NCBI RefSeq assembly: GCF_000255705.1
Contig: NZ_JH636439.1
Location: forward strand, 1,695,012 to 1,759,011
Origin: Zavarzinella formosa DSM 19928
GTDB taxonomy: Bacteria; Planctomycetota; Planctomycetia; Gemmatales; Gemmataceae
DNA: 64,000 nt
Direction of reading: 5' to 3'
Shown here: positions 37,627-48,700 of the stretch, in pieces
Layout: every line of letters starts with the position of its first letter
How positions within the stretch are numbered: the stretch's first letter is position 1
The notes under the pieces: model-generated
The model's database searches: none
Seen by the model: only the letters and a program-made list of their open reading frames with translations
Told to the model about the DNA's origin: nothing
Program-made: the position numbers and the translations under genes

Positions 37627-39474
37627 TCAGGCGTCTTCCAGATAAAAAAGTACGTCCGCCAGGGCGTTGGAAGCCTGTTCAAGTTTCGGCCAGTTGCGGT
37701 CTTCCATCGATACCCGGACATTTTGCATCAGCCGGTCAAGTTCGGCCTGATCTTCCGAGGTGGCCTTGGTCCGGAGACGGTCGGCTTTCTCCAACAACGC
37801 GCGAGCTTGCACGGCCTCCCGCTGGCCTTCGCGGGGTCCGACATCCATCATCGGCATCGGCCGGGCGGCCTCGTTTGGCTCGTATTCCAATCCTTCATCA
37901 TCATCGCTCTCATCGCCGATTTCGTCGCTGTCTTCCCCAAGATCGTCCTGAAATCGATCACGCCAGAGCTCGTCGAGTTGGTTGGCTGATTCGGCCCGTT
38001 CCTCGCTGTCCATCGTCTCCAAGGCATTGTCGATCACGATTTGCTTTGAAAGACCGGTGGCTTTTTCACGGGCCGACACCTTTAACACGCCGTCAAGCGT
38101 AAGATCCAGTTGCACGACAATCTGGTTGCCGGCCGGGAATTTCCCAAGTCCTTCGATCAAGAACATGCCGACACGGTGATTCTGCCGGAGGTTTTCGCTC
38201 TCCCCCTGATAGACATCGATTTCCACGCGGGGCTGATGATCGGTCACCGTGCGGAAGACTTCACTGCGGGAAACCGGCAAGGGCGTGCCGCGACGAACAA
38301 TCGGCGTGAAGATCAAGCGTTCACCGTACATCGAAGAACTTGGATCAAGTGTCTTGATGCCCAGCGAATGCGGGGTGATGTCCACCAGCACGGCCCCAAC
38401 CGTGGAACCGGCGATCATGGCCGCCTGGACCGCCGCCCCCATTGCCACACAGAGATCCGGGTTGATATCCCGGCGAGGAGGGCGACCAAGCAGATTTTCG
38501 AGAATGATCCCAATCACCGGTGTGCGGGTGCTACCGCCGACCAGAACGACCCGGTCAATTTGGCTGGCCGAAAGTTTGGAGTCGTTCAGTGCCTTTTGCA
38601 CGGAATCCATCGTGCGATCAATCAACGGCTGAATGAGTTTCTCAAAATCACCCCGGCTCACTTCCATCGACAGGTGCAACGGCACGCCGTCTTTTTCGGC
38701 AATGAATTCTTCCTCCACTTTCGTGAAGGCAAAATCAGACAGTTGCTTCTTGGCGTTTTCACACGCCCTCAGAAGCCGGGCGCGAGTGGAACGATCTGTA
38801 CGCAGGTCGATTTGATGTTCGGTCATGAACTGACCGGCCACATGGTTCAGCAAGAGTTCGTCGAAATCATCACCGCCAAGTTGGGTATCCCCGTGGCTGG
38901 CCAGCACTTCGACGATGCCTTGTTCCCAATGGACGATGGACACGTCAAACGTGCCGCCACCCAAATCATAGACGAGAACATGCAGACCGGCGGTTTGTTG
39001 CGGATCATAAACGAGGGCGGCGGCCGTCGGCTCGTTGAGGATGCGCTTGACTTCCAGTCCGGCGAGACTGCCCGCCTCAATGGTAGCCTGTCGTTGCGTG
39101 TCGTTAAAGTAAGCCGGGACGGTGATGACCGCCTTGTTCACTGAGTGACCGAGGGCTTTCTCCGCGCGTTCCTTTAACGCCTTGAGAATCATCGCGGAGA
39201 TTTCCGGCGGCCGATATTCCCGGTCGCCGAGTTTGATTTTCTCATCCTTGCCCATCAACCGTTTGATGGATTTGATCGTCCGTTCGGGAAAAAGCGGATA
39301 TTGGTTGCGGGCCGGTTTGCCGACCAAAAGTTTTCCCTGATCGGACAGGCCGACCACGGACGGCAAAATCGGATCGCCATCCTCGCCCGTCAAGACGACG
39401 GGGATGCCGTTCTGAACAACCGCCACTTCGCTGTTGGTGGTTCCAAGATCGATGCCGATGATGACGTCCGACAT
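37627..39474 (-). CDS. Divergent Hsp70 chaperone (DnaK-like)
   Basis: The protein has 615 residues from the ATG at 39474. All three Hsp70 nucleotide-binding signatures are present: GIDLGTTNSEVAVV, VYDLGGGTFDVSIV and VVLVGGSTRTPVI. The substrate-binding beta domain follows (TPHSLGIKTL, RRGTPLPVS, VYQGES). The lid region carries a long acidic insert around residues 535-555 (DDLGEDSDEIGDESDDDEG) and lacks the usual DnaK C-terminal tail. The gene follows a GrpE-like and a J-like gene in one minus-strand operon. It is probably a specialised second Hsp70 rather than the housekeeping DnaK (inference). Confidence 0.9.
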   Translation of the reverse strand: MSDVIIGIDLGTTNSEVAVVQNGIPVVLTGEDGDPILPSVVGLSDQGKLLVGKPARNQYPLFPERTIKSIKRLMGKDEKIKLGDREYRPPEISAMILKALKERAEKALGHSVNKAVITVPAYFNDTQRQATIEAGSLAGLEVKRILNEPTAAALVYDPQQTAGLHVLVYDLGGGTFDVSIVHWEQGIVEVLASHGDTQLGGDDFDELLLNHVAGQFMTEHQIDLRTDRSTRARLLRACENAKKQLSDFAFTKVEEEFIAEKDGVPLHLSMEVSRGDFEKLIQPLIDRTMDSVQKALNDSKLSASQIDRVVLVGGSTRTPVIGIILENLLGRPPRRDINPDLCVAMGAAVQAAMIAGSTVGAVLVDITPHSLGIKTLDPSSSMYGERLIFTPIVRRGTPLPVSRSEVFRTVTDHQPRVEIDVYQGESENLRQNHRVGMFLIEGLGKFPAGNQIVVQLDLTLDGVLKVSAREKATGLSKQIVIDNALETMDSEERAESANQLDELWRDRFQDDLGEDSDEIGDESDDDEGLEYEPNEAARPMPMMDVGPREGQREAVQARALLEKADRLRTKATSEDQAELDRLMQNVRVSMEDRNWPKLEQASNALADVLFYLEDA

Positions 39475-39500
39475 GGCGAACTCTTTCTCAAGAAGCTTGT

Positions 39501-40214
39501 TCAGCGGGCCACTTTGACCTGTGCAAAACGGAAGATTTTGCCGTTCCAACGATACCCGCGACGAATTTCTGCGACGACCGTTCCCGAAGGTTTATCGCTT
39601 TTCGCGTCAACTTCGATGGCTTCCATCACCTCCGGATCGAATGGCTGATCAAGCGCCGGGATGATTTCCAAACCGTGTTGCGTCAACAAGCGATCAATGC
39701 GTGACATGCTCATTTTGTAGCCCGTCATCAACGCATCCAGTGTGGCTTTGATCGGGTCTTCCCCGTTGGCGGAAGGCATGGCCGATTCAGGGACCGACTT
39801 TGCCCCAAAGAGCTTGCCCCATAATCCGGAACGTTCGACGGGGGCTGGGGCTGAAGGCGTCGAAGCCGATGAATCACGACGTTTTTCAACACCTTGGCTT
39901 GCCAGAGACAGTTGATCGTAAACGTCAACAATCACTTTGATAAACGGACGTGCCGTTTCGCTGGCCGAATCATCTTTGACCGGAGTGGGAGCGGGCTTTT
40001 CTTGAAGGAGTTTCAGCATCTCCGCTGATTGTTCGAGGGCCGCACGGGCGGACTTTGTTTGCAGGTTTACCTCATGACGCATGGCCGCAAACCCGCTGAC
40101 CAAGGCGGCGAAATCGACCGTCGGCTCGGGAAAGTCGGTTTCCTCCAGATCGTTCCATTCCGCGAACCACTTCCGAAAATCGTCAAGGGCGTTTTCCAAC
40201 TGATCGGGATTCAT
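39501..40214 (-). CDS. GrpE-like nucleotide exchange factor
   Basis: The protein has 237 residues. The C-terminal beta domain matches GrpE: LTQHGLEIIPALDQPFDPEVMEAI, then GTVVAEIRRGYRWNGKIFRFAQVKV. The N-terminal half is long and helical, fitting the GrpE dimer stalk, but it contains a Pro/Ala-rich insert. It should promote ADP release from the Hsp70 encoded 26 bp downstream. Its start overlaps the J-like gene stop by ATGA. It diverges from housekeeping GrpE in its N terminus. Confidence 0.85.
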   Translation of the reverse strand: MNPDQLENALDDFRKWFAEWNDLEETDFPEPTVDFAALVSGFAAMRHEVNLQTKSARAALEQSAEMLKLLQEKPAPTPVKDDSASETARPFIKVIVDVYDQLSLASQGVEKRRDSSASTPSAPAPVERSGLWGKLFGAKSVPESAMPSANGEDPIKATLDALMTGYKMSMSRIDRLLTQHGLEIIPALDQPFDPEVMEAIEVDAKSDKPSGTVVAEIRRGYRWNGKIFRFAQVKVAR

Positions 40215-40510
40215 TGGTTCGCTTTCTGATGAGCCTCGGCCAGTTTGGCCAGCGAGTATCTTTGCCGGGGGAGGCGGGAAAACACCTCCTTCATCACATC
40301 ATCCACGGTGTCGGTTCTCCCCTCCGAAAACAGCCGATGGTCGATGCGGTTCTGCAGCGTCTTGACCATGTCGTAGGCCGCCCGGATCGCGTTGAATTTT
40401 TCCGCGTGATGTTCCGGCGGAAACTGGCGAACCAATTCCAAGTAGCGAGAACGAATGATTTCGTCCGTGTCCTCGAACTTTACGCCCAAGATGTCGTATG
40501 GACCGGTCAT
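40211..40510 (-). CDS. J-domain-like protein lacking the HPD motif
   Basis: The protein has 99 residues. It begins PYDILGV like a J-domain (helix I start YxxLGV), continues with IIRSRYLELVRQFPPEHH and then KFNAIRAAYDMVKTL, the layout of J-domain helices II and III. The invariant HPD that stimulates Hsp70 ATPase is replaced by PPE. It is cotranscribed with grpE-like and hsp70-like genes (4-base overlap with grpE). It may be an inactive or altered J cochaperone tied to this Hsp70. There is no zinc centre or other DnaJ domain. Confidence 0.75.
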   Translation of the reverse strand: MTGPYDILGVKFEDTDEIIRSRYLELVRQFPPEHHAEKFNAIRAAYDMVKTLQNRIDHRLFSEGRTDTVDDVMKEVFSRLPRQRYSLAKLAEAHQKANQ

Positions 40511-40534
40511 CGTTGTTTCCCTCGTTCGGAAGGC

Positions 40535-42820
40535 TTAGAAAAACTTGTAGTACCCGCCGCCGACCTGCTCATCCATCAACGCCTGCAAGTCGGGCGTCTC
40601 GGCCAACCGCTTCTCCCAAAACTTCCGAAGGAGGGTGTAATCAATGGAGGACTTTTCCTCCATCAAATCGTGAGCACGGACATATGGCATTTGTGCCTGT
40701 CGATTGATGACGGGCGGGTTCTTCGGCCCCTGAATCGCCTCGGCTTGGAAAAACCAAAAGTACGCATTCTTCGGATATTGGCGAGTGCCAATGCGGGCGA
40801 TTTCCTTCAACGTTTTGGCCCATCGGGCGCCAAGCACGATGATCCCGAAAATTTGAAGATCAGACTCCGTCGGCTTGTTGGCGGTCGCCGCGATCACGGC
40901 CGCTTGAAGCAGTTTTTCATGACTGGCCAGACCACGATAAGGCACGGGGTCAAGTTGATACTGAGAGATCGATTTGATGAGGAGTTCAAATTCTCTCATG
41001 GACGGCGGCTTGGCCAAGATTGCCTTGAATTCCGCGAGAAAACCATCGAGTTCCTTCTTGGGGAGCTTTACCCGGTTGCCTTCGGCCAGCAACAAATACA
41101 CCCCCGGCACACGATTCTGTTCCTTGGTCAGATCGGTCTTGATGGCTTCCCAAACCTCTTTGTTTTTCTCCTTGGCCGCCATCACGCCGCGCAGAGCAAG
41201 AATCGAAGGATTGAATATTTCAACACTATCATCATTGTTCGGCCGAACCTCATCCAGACAACGGCGGGCTTGGTCGTAGTCTCCCTTGCTCGCACAACTT
41301 CTGGCAAGGGTCAGCCCCATGATGGCCCCGCGCATCCGAAGCCGTTTGTCCAACGGGTTCAAGGCGATGCTTTTCCGCAGGCAGGCGATGGATTTCTCAA
41401 AATCTCCACTGTCCAGATAATAAGCTTCCAACCGCCGAAGAGCTTCCATGTCTTCGCCGAATTTTTTCTCCAAGAGATCGACAATTGCCTTCGCATCCGC
41501 CTCGCGTTCGTTCTCCATCAAGAAGTCGAACAATTCCAGCACAGGTTCCTTGTCATCTGGCATCAACTCCATTGCCGACCGCAACGCCGGTTCCGGGGAG
41601 GGGGCTCCCTTTGGCTTCGGGGGAACGCCCCGGCCAAACATGCTAAACAAATCGTCCGGAAATTCCGGGAGTGTTTTCAAGTCGATGGCCAGCCGGGCGA
41701 TCCGCAATTGCAGGGTTCCCCGGATGCGGTTGATGTGAGTCACCGGGAAAAATTGGGGATTTCGCAAAATCCAGCGTTCATATTCGCTCCATTCTTCATG
41801 GGCCATGTCGAGTTCGTGCAAACGCTCGGCCACCAACCCGCGCAGCCGATGAAACTTCGGATCCAGTTCTGGTTTGCCAAACGCCTGTTCATACAAGCCC
41901 AATTCCGGCGGCTGCCCGTGCAAATAGATGGACCAATAAACCACTGATCCAAGCGTGTTCAACGCCCGCTTGGAGAGCATCCGCAACTCTCCGGTAATCT
42001 CCTTTGCTGCCCGAAACAGCGGCTCCCGATTTCTTTCCTGCCCCACAAGCGTGCGAATCTTGGCAAGATTGCCCATCAACGGCCCGAGTAGAATCGCCGT
42101 TTGCTTTTCCTGGCTGGCCAGTTCGATTCCCGAGAGCTGGGTGGAGACAACCGGCTCGACAAACGACCGCAACGGGGCGACCAGTTTGGCGGGCAGCCGA
42201 TCCGGCTTGAGGCGGCTCCAGTTTTCGGCGACTTTCGTGTCTTCCTTAGCCGCCCAGGCGATCAACCCCCGCAGCATCAGCTTCCATTCCATGAGCGGCG
42301 AAGCCATGCCGATGGCGTTCAGCTTTTCGCGGGCAAGCTCCGCGTTTCCGGCTTCATGGGCGGCGAACGCCTCGCGGAGAGCCGCTATTTCCGCAAGTTG
42401 CGCGGGGTTCAACAGGCTCGCTGAGGATGATTTGGGATCGATCACCGCCCGGTCGGTCGCCCGGAGTTGAATGGTTTTCAACAAATCGGCATCGTTCACC
42501 CGTTGGGCGAGTTCAAATGCTTTCTGTTCTTCGCCAATCTTCAACCAGCCTTCGCCGAGTTTACGATTTTGCTCGGGGGTCAGGCCGATGTCAGCCGCGA
42601 TTTTTTGGAGCAATTGCCGGACAAGCGGTTTCAGTTCCTGATTCTGGACCGCTTCCAAAACCTTGAAAAAGTGACCACGCAAGGTTTCCGATGGCATTTC
42701 AGCCGGTGTGAGTTCAGCCAGTTTGAACACGGTGTCAACGGCTTCCTTCATCCGGTTTTTGGAGAGGGCTTTTTCCAACTTGAACACCAAACCGCTCGTA
42801 ACGATACTTTTCTTCGCCAC
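40535..42820 (-). CDS. Large helical TPR-like protein heading the chaperone operon
   Basis: The protein has 761 residues, without a signal peptide. Helical repeats are visible, for example AYYLDSGDFEKSIACLRKSIALNPLDKRLRM and SCASKGDYDQARRCLDEV near residues 470-530. The rest is alpha-rich and unrecognised. It ends 24 bp before the J-like gene, in the same direction, so it is likely cotranscribed with the Hsp70 set and may be its client adaptor (inference). A 577-residue antisense frame over this gene is treated as a shadow. Confidence 0.68.
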   Translation of the reverse strand: MAKKSIVTSGLVFKLEKALSKNRMKEAVDTVFKLAELTPAEMPSETLRGHFFKVLEAVQNQELKPLVRQLLQKIAADIGLTPEQNRKLGEGWLKIGEEQKAFELAQRVNDADLLKTIQLRATDRAVIDPKSSSASLLNPAQLAEIAALREAFAAHEAGNAELAREKLNAIGMASPLMEWKLMLRGLIAWAAKEDTKVAENWSRLKPDRLPAKLVAPLRSFVEPVVSTQLSGIELASQEKQTAILLGPLMGNLAKIRTLVGQERNREPLFRAAKEITGELRMLSKRALNTLGSVVYWSIYLHGQPPELGLYEQAFGKPELDPKFHRLRGLVAERLHELDMAHEEWSEYERWILRNPQFFPVTHINRIRGTLQLRIARLAIDLKTLPEFPDDLFSMFGRGVPPKPKGAPSPEPALRSAMELMPDDKEPVLELFDFLMENEREADAKAIVDLLEKKFGEDMEALRRLEAYYLDSGDFEKSIACLRKSIALNPLDKRLRMRGAIMGLTLARSCASKGDYDQARRCLDEVRPNNDDSVEIFNPSILALRGVMAAKEKNKEVWEAIKTDLTKEQNRVPGVYLLLAEGNRVKLPKKELDGFLAEFKAILAKPPSMREFELLIKSISQYQLDPVPYRGLASHEKLLQAAVIAATANKPTESDLQIFGIIVLGARWAKTLKEIARIGTRQYPKNAYFWFFQAEAIQGPKNPPVINRQAQMPYVRAHDLMEEKSSIDYTLLRKFWEKRLAETPDLQALMDEQVGGGYYKFF

Positions 42821-42908
42821 CCTCCGCCTCCCGACAAGCCCTGATTGGCTTCTATCATATTCTCATCGGAGCCTTGTCCCAGAGTCCCGCCAACGAGATG
42901 GTGTCCCC

Positions 42909-45749
42909 TTGCGGTTTTTGCTCTCCCCCTATCGGCTGCCCACCCATCACCAGGTTTATTTGAACGAAGACGAGATGGCCGCGTGGCTCAACGCGATCAT
43001 CGCCCTCTGGCACCCCGCGTTCATCTGGGGGACGGATGCGCCGCCGAAGGTAGATTCGGCCTATGAGCATGAGCAACCGCAACCCGGCCGGATTTATGTG
43101 CTGCCTGATTCGCCTCCGCAGTTTCTGCCGGACGACTGGAGCGACCGGGTGCGGAATGTCGGGGCCATCAAAATGCCGGCCCACACGACTCGCGAAGCAA
43201 CCTTGGGTTCCTTCAAGGAACTCCTGTGCGAAGCCGCCACGACTGAGGAGGGAAAGTCGCATTTCGACAAGCCAGAATTCGCCCGCCTCCTGGACTTGCC
43301 CGACGACCAAGTGCGGCCGTTCTTCGGGTTGGCCTTCGGTTACATCATGATCGATTCGCTGTTCGAGGCGATGGATCATGAAAAACTCCTTGATGTCAGC
43401 GGATTCTGGAGCGACATCCAACAGGGCATTCAAGCAATTCTTGATGGCGCCGGAGCCGAGACCATCGATGGCCATCTGAAAAACGCGACGACGAAACTGC
43501 TGTCGGCCCGTGAAATTCTGTATTCCGTGAACATCCATTTGCTGGATATTTGGGATCTTCGGGAATTTAACCTCGATCATCTTCCCCCGACCGGGTTCAC
43601 CCAGGGAAATCCGCTCAACATCATGATGACCGGCCGGACCGTGGAGCGGTTGGCCAACGAGCAACCCGCCTTGCTGGCCGACATCAAAGCCAAACTGGAC
43701 GAGGCCGTTCAGCCCCCCGTTTTGGAAATCATCGGAGGCATCTATCGGGAGCGAGAAGACGCCATTTTGCCAGTCGAATCTCAACTGTGGAACATGCGGC
43801 ACGGGCGTGAACGCACAAAGGGTCTGCTGAACACCAATGTGGAAGTGCTGGCCCGACGCCAATCGGCCGGGCATCCGCAAACACCCGCGTTCGTGCAACT
43901 AACCGGATACCGCCGGGCGATGCTGACACCCTTCGACGGGGCCATCACTCCCAACTACCGTTCAACAATCGTCAATTGGACCTCCCCGGATGGCAAATCG
44001 GTCGATGCCTTCACCCGCGTGCCCGCGTCGGCGGCAAAGGCCGAGACGTTCTTCAACCTTGTCTACACGCTACACCAATCCATTTCACAAGACAGCGCCC
44101 CAACGCTCTCCCTGATTCATGATGGTTCCCCGGCCCAACCCTTCCACGGCGACTGGCTGGCCCTCTGCAAACTCGGCCCGGCGCTGGGCGAATGGACGAC
44201 GTTCTCCCGCTATTTCAGCGACGCTTTGGCCGGGGAATATGTCGGCGTTTCCAATCCTGATGACTTCTTCACCGATTATTTGGAACAACGGGTGAACGCC
44301 CGGCGGGCCGACGTGGTGAGCGGATTCGCACGGCAAATCCGTGACCGTCGCCAGATCGACACCGGGCTGATCTTCGCGGCCATCAACCGGGTGATGAGCG
44401 GAACCCCCTTCGCAGACGAGCAGGCCAGTCGTTGCGAAACCTTGAAGTCAATTGAAACGAACCGGGAAAACACGGGTGTGGATGGCATCATCGGGGAAGA
44501 ATTCCCGGCGATTGCCGATGCCGAGCGATATTGGGCGGGCCAGCTGGCGGCCCGGTTGCAAAGCCGGGCGGCGGCGAACCAGCCGGGTTATCTCCTGCTT
44601 AATCCCTGCTTGTTCACCCGGCGCGTGGCCTTGGAATTGGATCGCACCAACGGAAACGTGCCGGTCGCCGACCCATTGAAGGCCATCCAACTGGATGCGG
44701 ACAAAACCCGCTGCGTAGTGGAAGTTCCCCCGCTCGGGTTCGCATGGATTCCATCGTCCGGCAATTCGGCGGCCCCGAAACAACGTATTCGGATGGCCGA
44801 TGGTTTTACGGTGCGGAATGAGTTTTTCGAGGCCGAACTCGACCAGGTGACCGGCGGCTTGAAGAACCTCCGCGACTCCAAGATGCAAATGCCCCGGTTG
44901 GCGATGCAACTGATTTACAACCCCGGTAGTCGCACGGAATGTCGCGGCATCGAAGTCACCCACAACGGGGCGGCGATGGGAGAAATCGTCAGCCGGGGGG
45001 TGATTTTCAACGAACAAAACCAAGAACTGGCGACGTTCTCGCTGCGCGCACGGGCCTGGTTAACGCGACCGCTGCTGGACTTGCGAATCGAAATCAAATC
45101 CAGCCACAAGCCGACGGGTTATCCTTGGCATTCCTACTATGGGGCGAGATTCGCATGGCGTGACGAGCGTTCCGCTCTTCTGCGCGGCGTCAACGGAGCG
45201 TCGATGCGAACGGATCACACCCGGCCGATGTCCCCCGATTTCGTGGACATCCGGCTCGGTCGCTCCGGCACAACCATCTTCACCGGGGGCTTGCCGTTTC
45301 ATCAACGTCAGGGGACGCGGATGCTCGACGTGATCCTGCAACCGGAGTGCGAGGAAACCTCTGTCTTTGATCTTGGCATCGGGATTGACCGGGAATACCC
45401 GATGCAAACGGCCCTCGGCTATGTCTCCCCGCTGACGGTGATTCCCACGACCAAGGGGCCGCCGCACATCGGCCCGTCCGGCTGGCTCTTCCAACTGGAC
45501 AGCCCGAATGTGTTAATGCTCGGGATGCGCCCGGCTTCGGACGGGAAGCGAGCGTTCGTGGCCACCTTCATGGAAACCAGCGGCGTTCACGGCGGCTCCG
45601 CCCTGCTCCGTTGCGTCCGCGATCCGGTGTCGGCCACCATGCTGGACGGGGACGACAATGCCTCCACCGGCCTGACAGTCACCGGGGATGCCGTGCAACT
45701 GGATTTCGCCGCCGGGGAGCTATTCCGCATCCGTGTTGATTTCGAGTGA
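42909..45749 (+). CDS. GH38-like (alpha-mannosidase-type) protein, family uncertain
   Basis: The open frame begins before the divergent gene's start, so an internal start is needed. I chose the TTG at 42909 (reading RFLLSPYRLPTHHQVYLNEDE), giving about 946 residues. No strong Shine-Dalgarno is present, so the start is uncertain. The N-terminal half is unrecognised but resembles sequence families seen in planctomycetes. The C-terminal half (GFTVRNEFFEAELDQVTGGL and later) resembles the beta-sandwich of GH38 mannosidases. Catalytic residues were not identified. The final 30 bases overlap the convergent helicase gene. Confidence 0.6.
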   Translation: MRFLLSPYRLPTHHQVYLNEDEMAAWLNAIIALWHPAFIWGTDAPPKVDSAYEHEQPQPGRIYVLPDSPPQFLPDDWSDRVRNVGAIKMPAHTTREATLGSFKELLCEAATTEEGKSHFDKPEFARLLDLPDDQVRPFFGLAFGYIMIDSLFEAMDHEKLLDVSGFWSDIQQGIQAILDGAGAETIDGHLKNATTKLLSAREILYSVNIHLLDIWDLREFNLDHLPPTGFTQGNPLNIMMTGRTVERLANEQPALLADIKAKLDEAVQPPVLEIIGGIYREREDAILPVESQLWNMRHGRERTKGLLNTNVEVLARRQSAGHPQTPAFVQLTGYRRAMLTPFDGAITPNYRSTIVNWTSPDGKSVDAFTRVPASAAKAETFFNLVYTLHQSISQDSAPTLSLIHDGSPAQPFHGDWLALCKLGPALGEWTTFSRYFSDALAGEYVGVSNPDDFFTDYLEQRVNARRADVVSGFARQIRDRRQIDTGLIFAAINRVMSGTPFADEQASRCETLKSIETNRENTGVDGIIGEEFPAIADAERYWAGQLAARLQSRAAANQPGYLLLNPCLFTRRVALELDRTNGNVPVADPLKAIQLDADKTRCVVEVPPLGFAWIPSSGNSAAPKQRIRMADGFTVRNEFFEAELDQVTGGLKNLRDSKMQMPRLAMQLIYNPGSRTECRGIEVTHNGAAMGEIVSRGVIFNEQNQELATFSLRARAWLTRPLLDLRIEIKSSHKPTGYPWHSYYGARFAWRDERSALLRGVNGASMRTDHTRPMSPDFVDIRLGRSGTTIFTGGLPFHQRQGTRMLDVILQPECEETSVFDLGIGIDREYPMQTALGYVSPLTVIPTTKGPPHIGPSGWLFQLDSPNVLMLGMRPASDGKRAFVATFMETSGVHGGSALLRCVRDPVSATMLDGDDNASTGLTVTGDAVQLDFAAGELFRIRVDFE

Positions 45750-48700
45750 AAGAGACTTGAGCCATTTCCCGGCGGCCGACTTCGCGTTGGCTGTTGTGAC
45801 CGGCTCAAGAGCACCGGTTTCGAGATTCAACAAACAAAGCGGGCCAATTCCCTTTCCATAAGTGGCATTTTCCATCGCCTTGGCGGCCATGCCGAGGCGA
45901 ATCAATCCGCGTTCCAATCGGTCAATCACCAACACAGTTTCCCCAATCATCCCATCGGTGATGCCTCGGATTTGAATCTGATGCGATGACATTTGATGAC
46001 GAAAAACAAAGGGCGCCGGATGCAAATCCGGCACGCCGACCAATCCTTTTTGGGCGGTCGATTCTGCTGCTGTCGCCGGTTCTCGCAGGTTGGCCAAAAC
46101 TTCCACCATCTGCTCGCGGTCAATGGTTGATTCATCCGAAATGGCCTCCTCGACGAAAATCGCCCGCTGATATCGCGGTTGATTCCGGGCCGGTGACCGG
46201 TGATCGATCAACGGGGCTTCAACTGGTTTTGCCCGCCGGGTTTTGGGCGGTTCCATCGTGAGTGTCTCTTGCCGGACACTCACTCGTGGTGAATTCTCCA
46301 AACCGAGCGACCGGTCAAAGCATTCGCCGGTTCGCAAATGAAATCGCTCGTTGAGCGTTTCAATCCAGGGATTTTGCACCTTGATCGACAAAGGTTGATC
46401 GTCCGGCGTGTCCGTCGGGAACGGTTCCGCGAATGATCCGGACAGAACCAACAGATCCTCGGCCCGTGTGGCGGCCACGTAGAAGACTCGTTGTTCTTCC
46501 TCAAATTCAGCCATGTTTTCCCGGACGGAGGCAAGTTGATGAACAAATTCCCCGAATAGCAGGGGCTTTTCATCCGGCGGCTTCACTACGCACCCCAGAC
46601 GGCGATCCCATCGGACCTTCCCCTTTAATCCGGCATTCTTCCGGGCCGCGATGTCCGGCAGAATCACCACCGGAAATTCCAGACCCTTCGACTGATGTAC
46701 GCTCATGAGGCGAATCACATCCGCGTTCTCCGGTTGTGTCGCCGCCTGCTCCTCTCGAAGTTCCCGCGAGACCATCGCCGAGAGTTGCCGGATGAAATCG
46801 GAGAGATGAAACAATCCTGTCCGGTCGAAGTTCCTCGCCATCTCAATCAGTTTCCAGAGGTTGGCGAGTTTGCGATCCCCGAGTGTTTCAAATTGCAAGG
46901 CGGCATCATATCCCGCATCGCTCATCACGCGATTAAGCAAAGCGGTCATCGGCACGCGGTCCTTCAGGCTTCGCCAAGTCGCCAGCCAACCGGCGATGCG
47001 CTGCGTCCGTTGCCGTTGTTCCGACGAGAGTTCTTGCAAAGCCTCGGCCGCAAACATTGCTTCCCAAAGACCGGCCGAATGCTGCCCGAGAACCAGCAAG
47101 GTTTCGTCGCTCAATCCGCCCAATGGTGAACGCAACACGCCGATCAGGCTGATCGCATCATCCGGGTTTTCCAGCGATTTGAGCAAATTCAGGATGTCGT
47201 AGACCTCCTGCTGAGCGAAGAAGGCCCGCCCGCCGACGATGTAATAATCCAACCCCTCATCCCGCAGGGCCGACTCATACACCGGCACGTTGGACATCGA
47301 CCGAAACAGCAGAACCACATCCCCCAATTTCATCGGCCGCAGAGTGCCATCCTTTTTCTGTCTGACCATCGGCCGTTGGTCCTGCAACATCTGGCGAATC
47401 CGTCTGGCGACGGTTTTGGCTTCCAGTTCCCGAAGCTCATCGGCCTTCGCCCCCTCTTCTCCGTGAATGCTCCACCAAAACTCTACACAAGGTTCATCGT
47501 GAATTTGCTTGGAAGTGGTGGTCAGCGGCTCGTAATCCGGAAACACCGGGGAAAACAGGGCGTTGACGAAAGTAAGAATCGCCGGTTGCGACCGGAAATT
47601 TGCCGAGAGTGGCAGCCGGTTGGATTCAGGAACGCTCTGCCGCAACTGGCCGAACAGAGCCACCTCGGCCCCGCGAAACCGATAAATGGATTGCTTCACA
47701 TCCCCCACCGCGAACAGTCGACTCTCCATTCGCGGGTCGCCGGTGAGCAACCGGATGACATCCATTTGCACCTGATCGGTGTCCTGCATTTCGTCGAGGA
47801 GCAACCGCCGATAGCGTTCACGCACCCGTTTCAAAATTTCCGGGTGTTCGCTCAAAAGCCGCAAGGCAAGGGCCAGCAAATCGTCGAAATCCAGCACACC
47901 CGCCCGGCGTTTGGTCTCTTGAAAATCTCGACCCACCCGGAGGGCCGCCCGCACAAACCGCTGGGCCACCTCCGCAATTTTGGGGATGTTGTCCTGCTTG
48001 AATATGAGCTTTCGGAATGCCTCGTCCAAAGCCTCTCGGAACTCTTTCAATGCCTCCAACATCATCTGATAAACTTCGGGCGATCCCCAAGCCTTTTCTT
48101 TTTCCCGGTGAATCATCGCCGATTCACGAATGACGGCGATATCGTTGTCCACGGTGACAGAGTGGCCGATGCCCGCTGATTTTTCCAGCAACAACAAAAA
48201 TCGTTCTCGAATCTTTTCATGCTTGCAAGGCGTGTCCCGGATCAATGCCTCCGCTCGTTTCCAAGCGGGATGAGAGGCAAAAAATTCGCGAACGGATGAA
48301 GCCAACAACTCTCGATGAACCTCGCCCCACTCAGCGGCAATGTCCGTCGCCGAACGAGAAACCCATGTTTCCCAGGCGGGAAAATCCCGTTGGTTAATCA
48401 ACCCGGCGACACACCGCAACACCTCCGACCATCCGTAAATCACCACCAACCGACGGCAATCCTCTCCAACGGAATCATCTGCAATGACCAAATCCTGCAT
48501 GGATTTACGGATGGCGTCATCCATCAGATTGACGCTCAGCATCTCCTCCAAAATCTCGAACTGGGGGTCAATCCCCAGCACAATGGCATGTTGCCGGACG
48601 AGATTGCCGCAAAACGAGTGAATGGTGGTGATCGTCGCTGATTCGAGTTCGCGAAGATGCTCGTTCCACTTGGCGGTGGGCTCCTCAGTCATTTTCTCGC

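Noticed and set aside
38110..39144. 344-residue plus-strand frame over the Hsp70 gene
   Set aside because: Antisense shadow of a strongly conserved gene.
40214..41947. 577-residue plus-strand open frame
   Set aside because: It lies wholly opposite the TPR-like gene and the J-like gap, has low-complexity composition and no family features.
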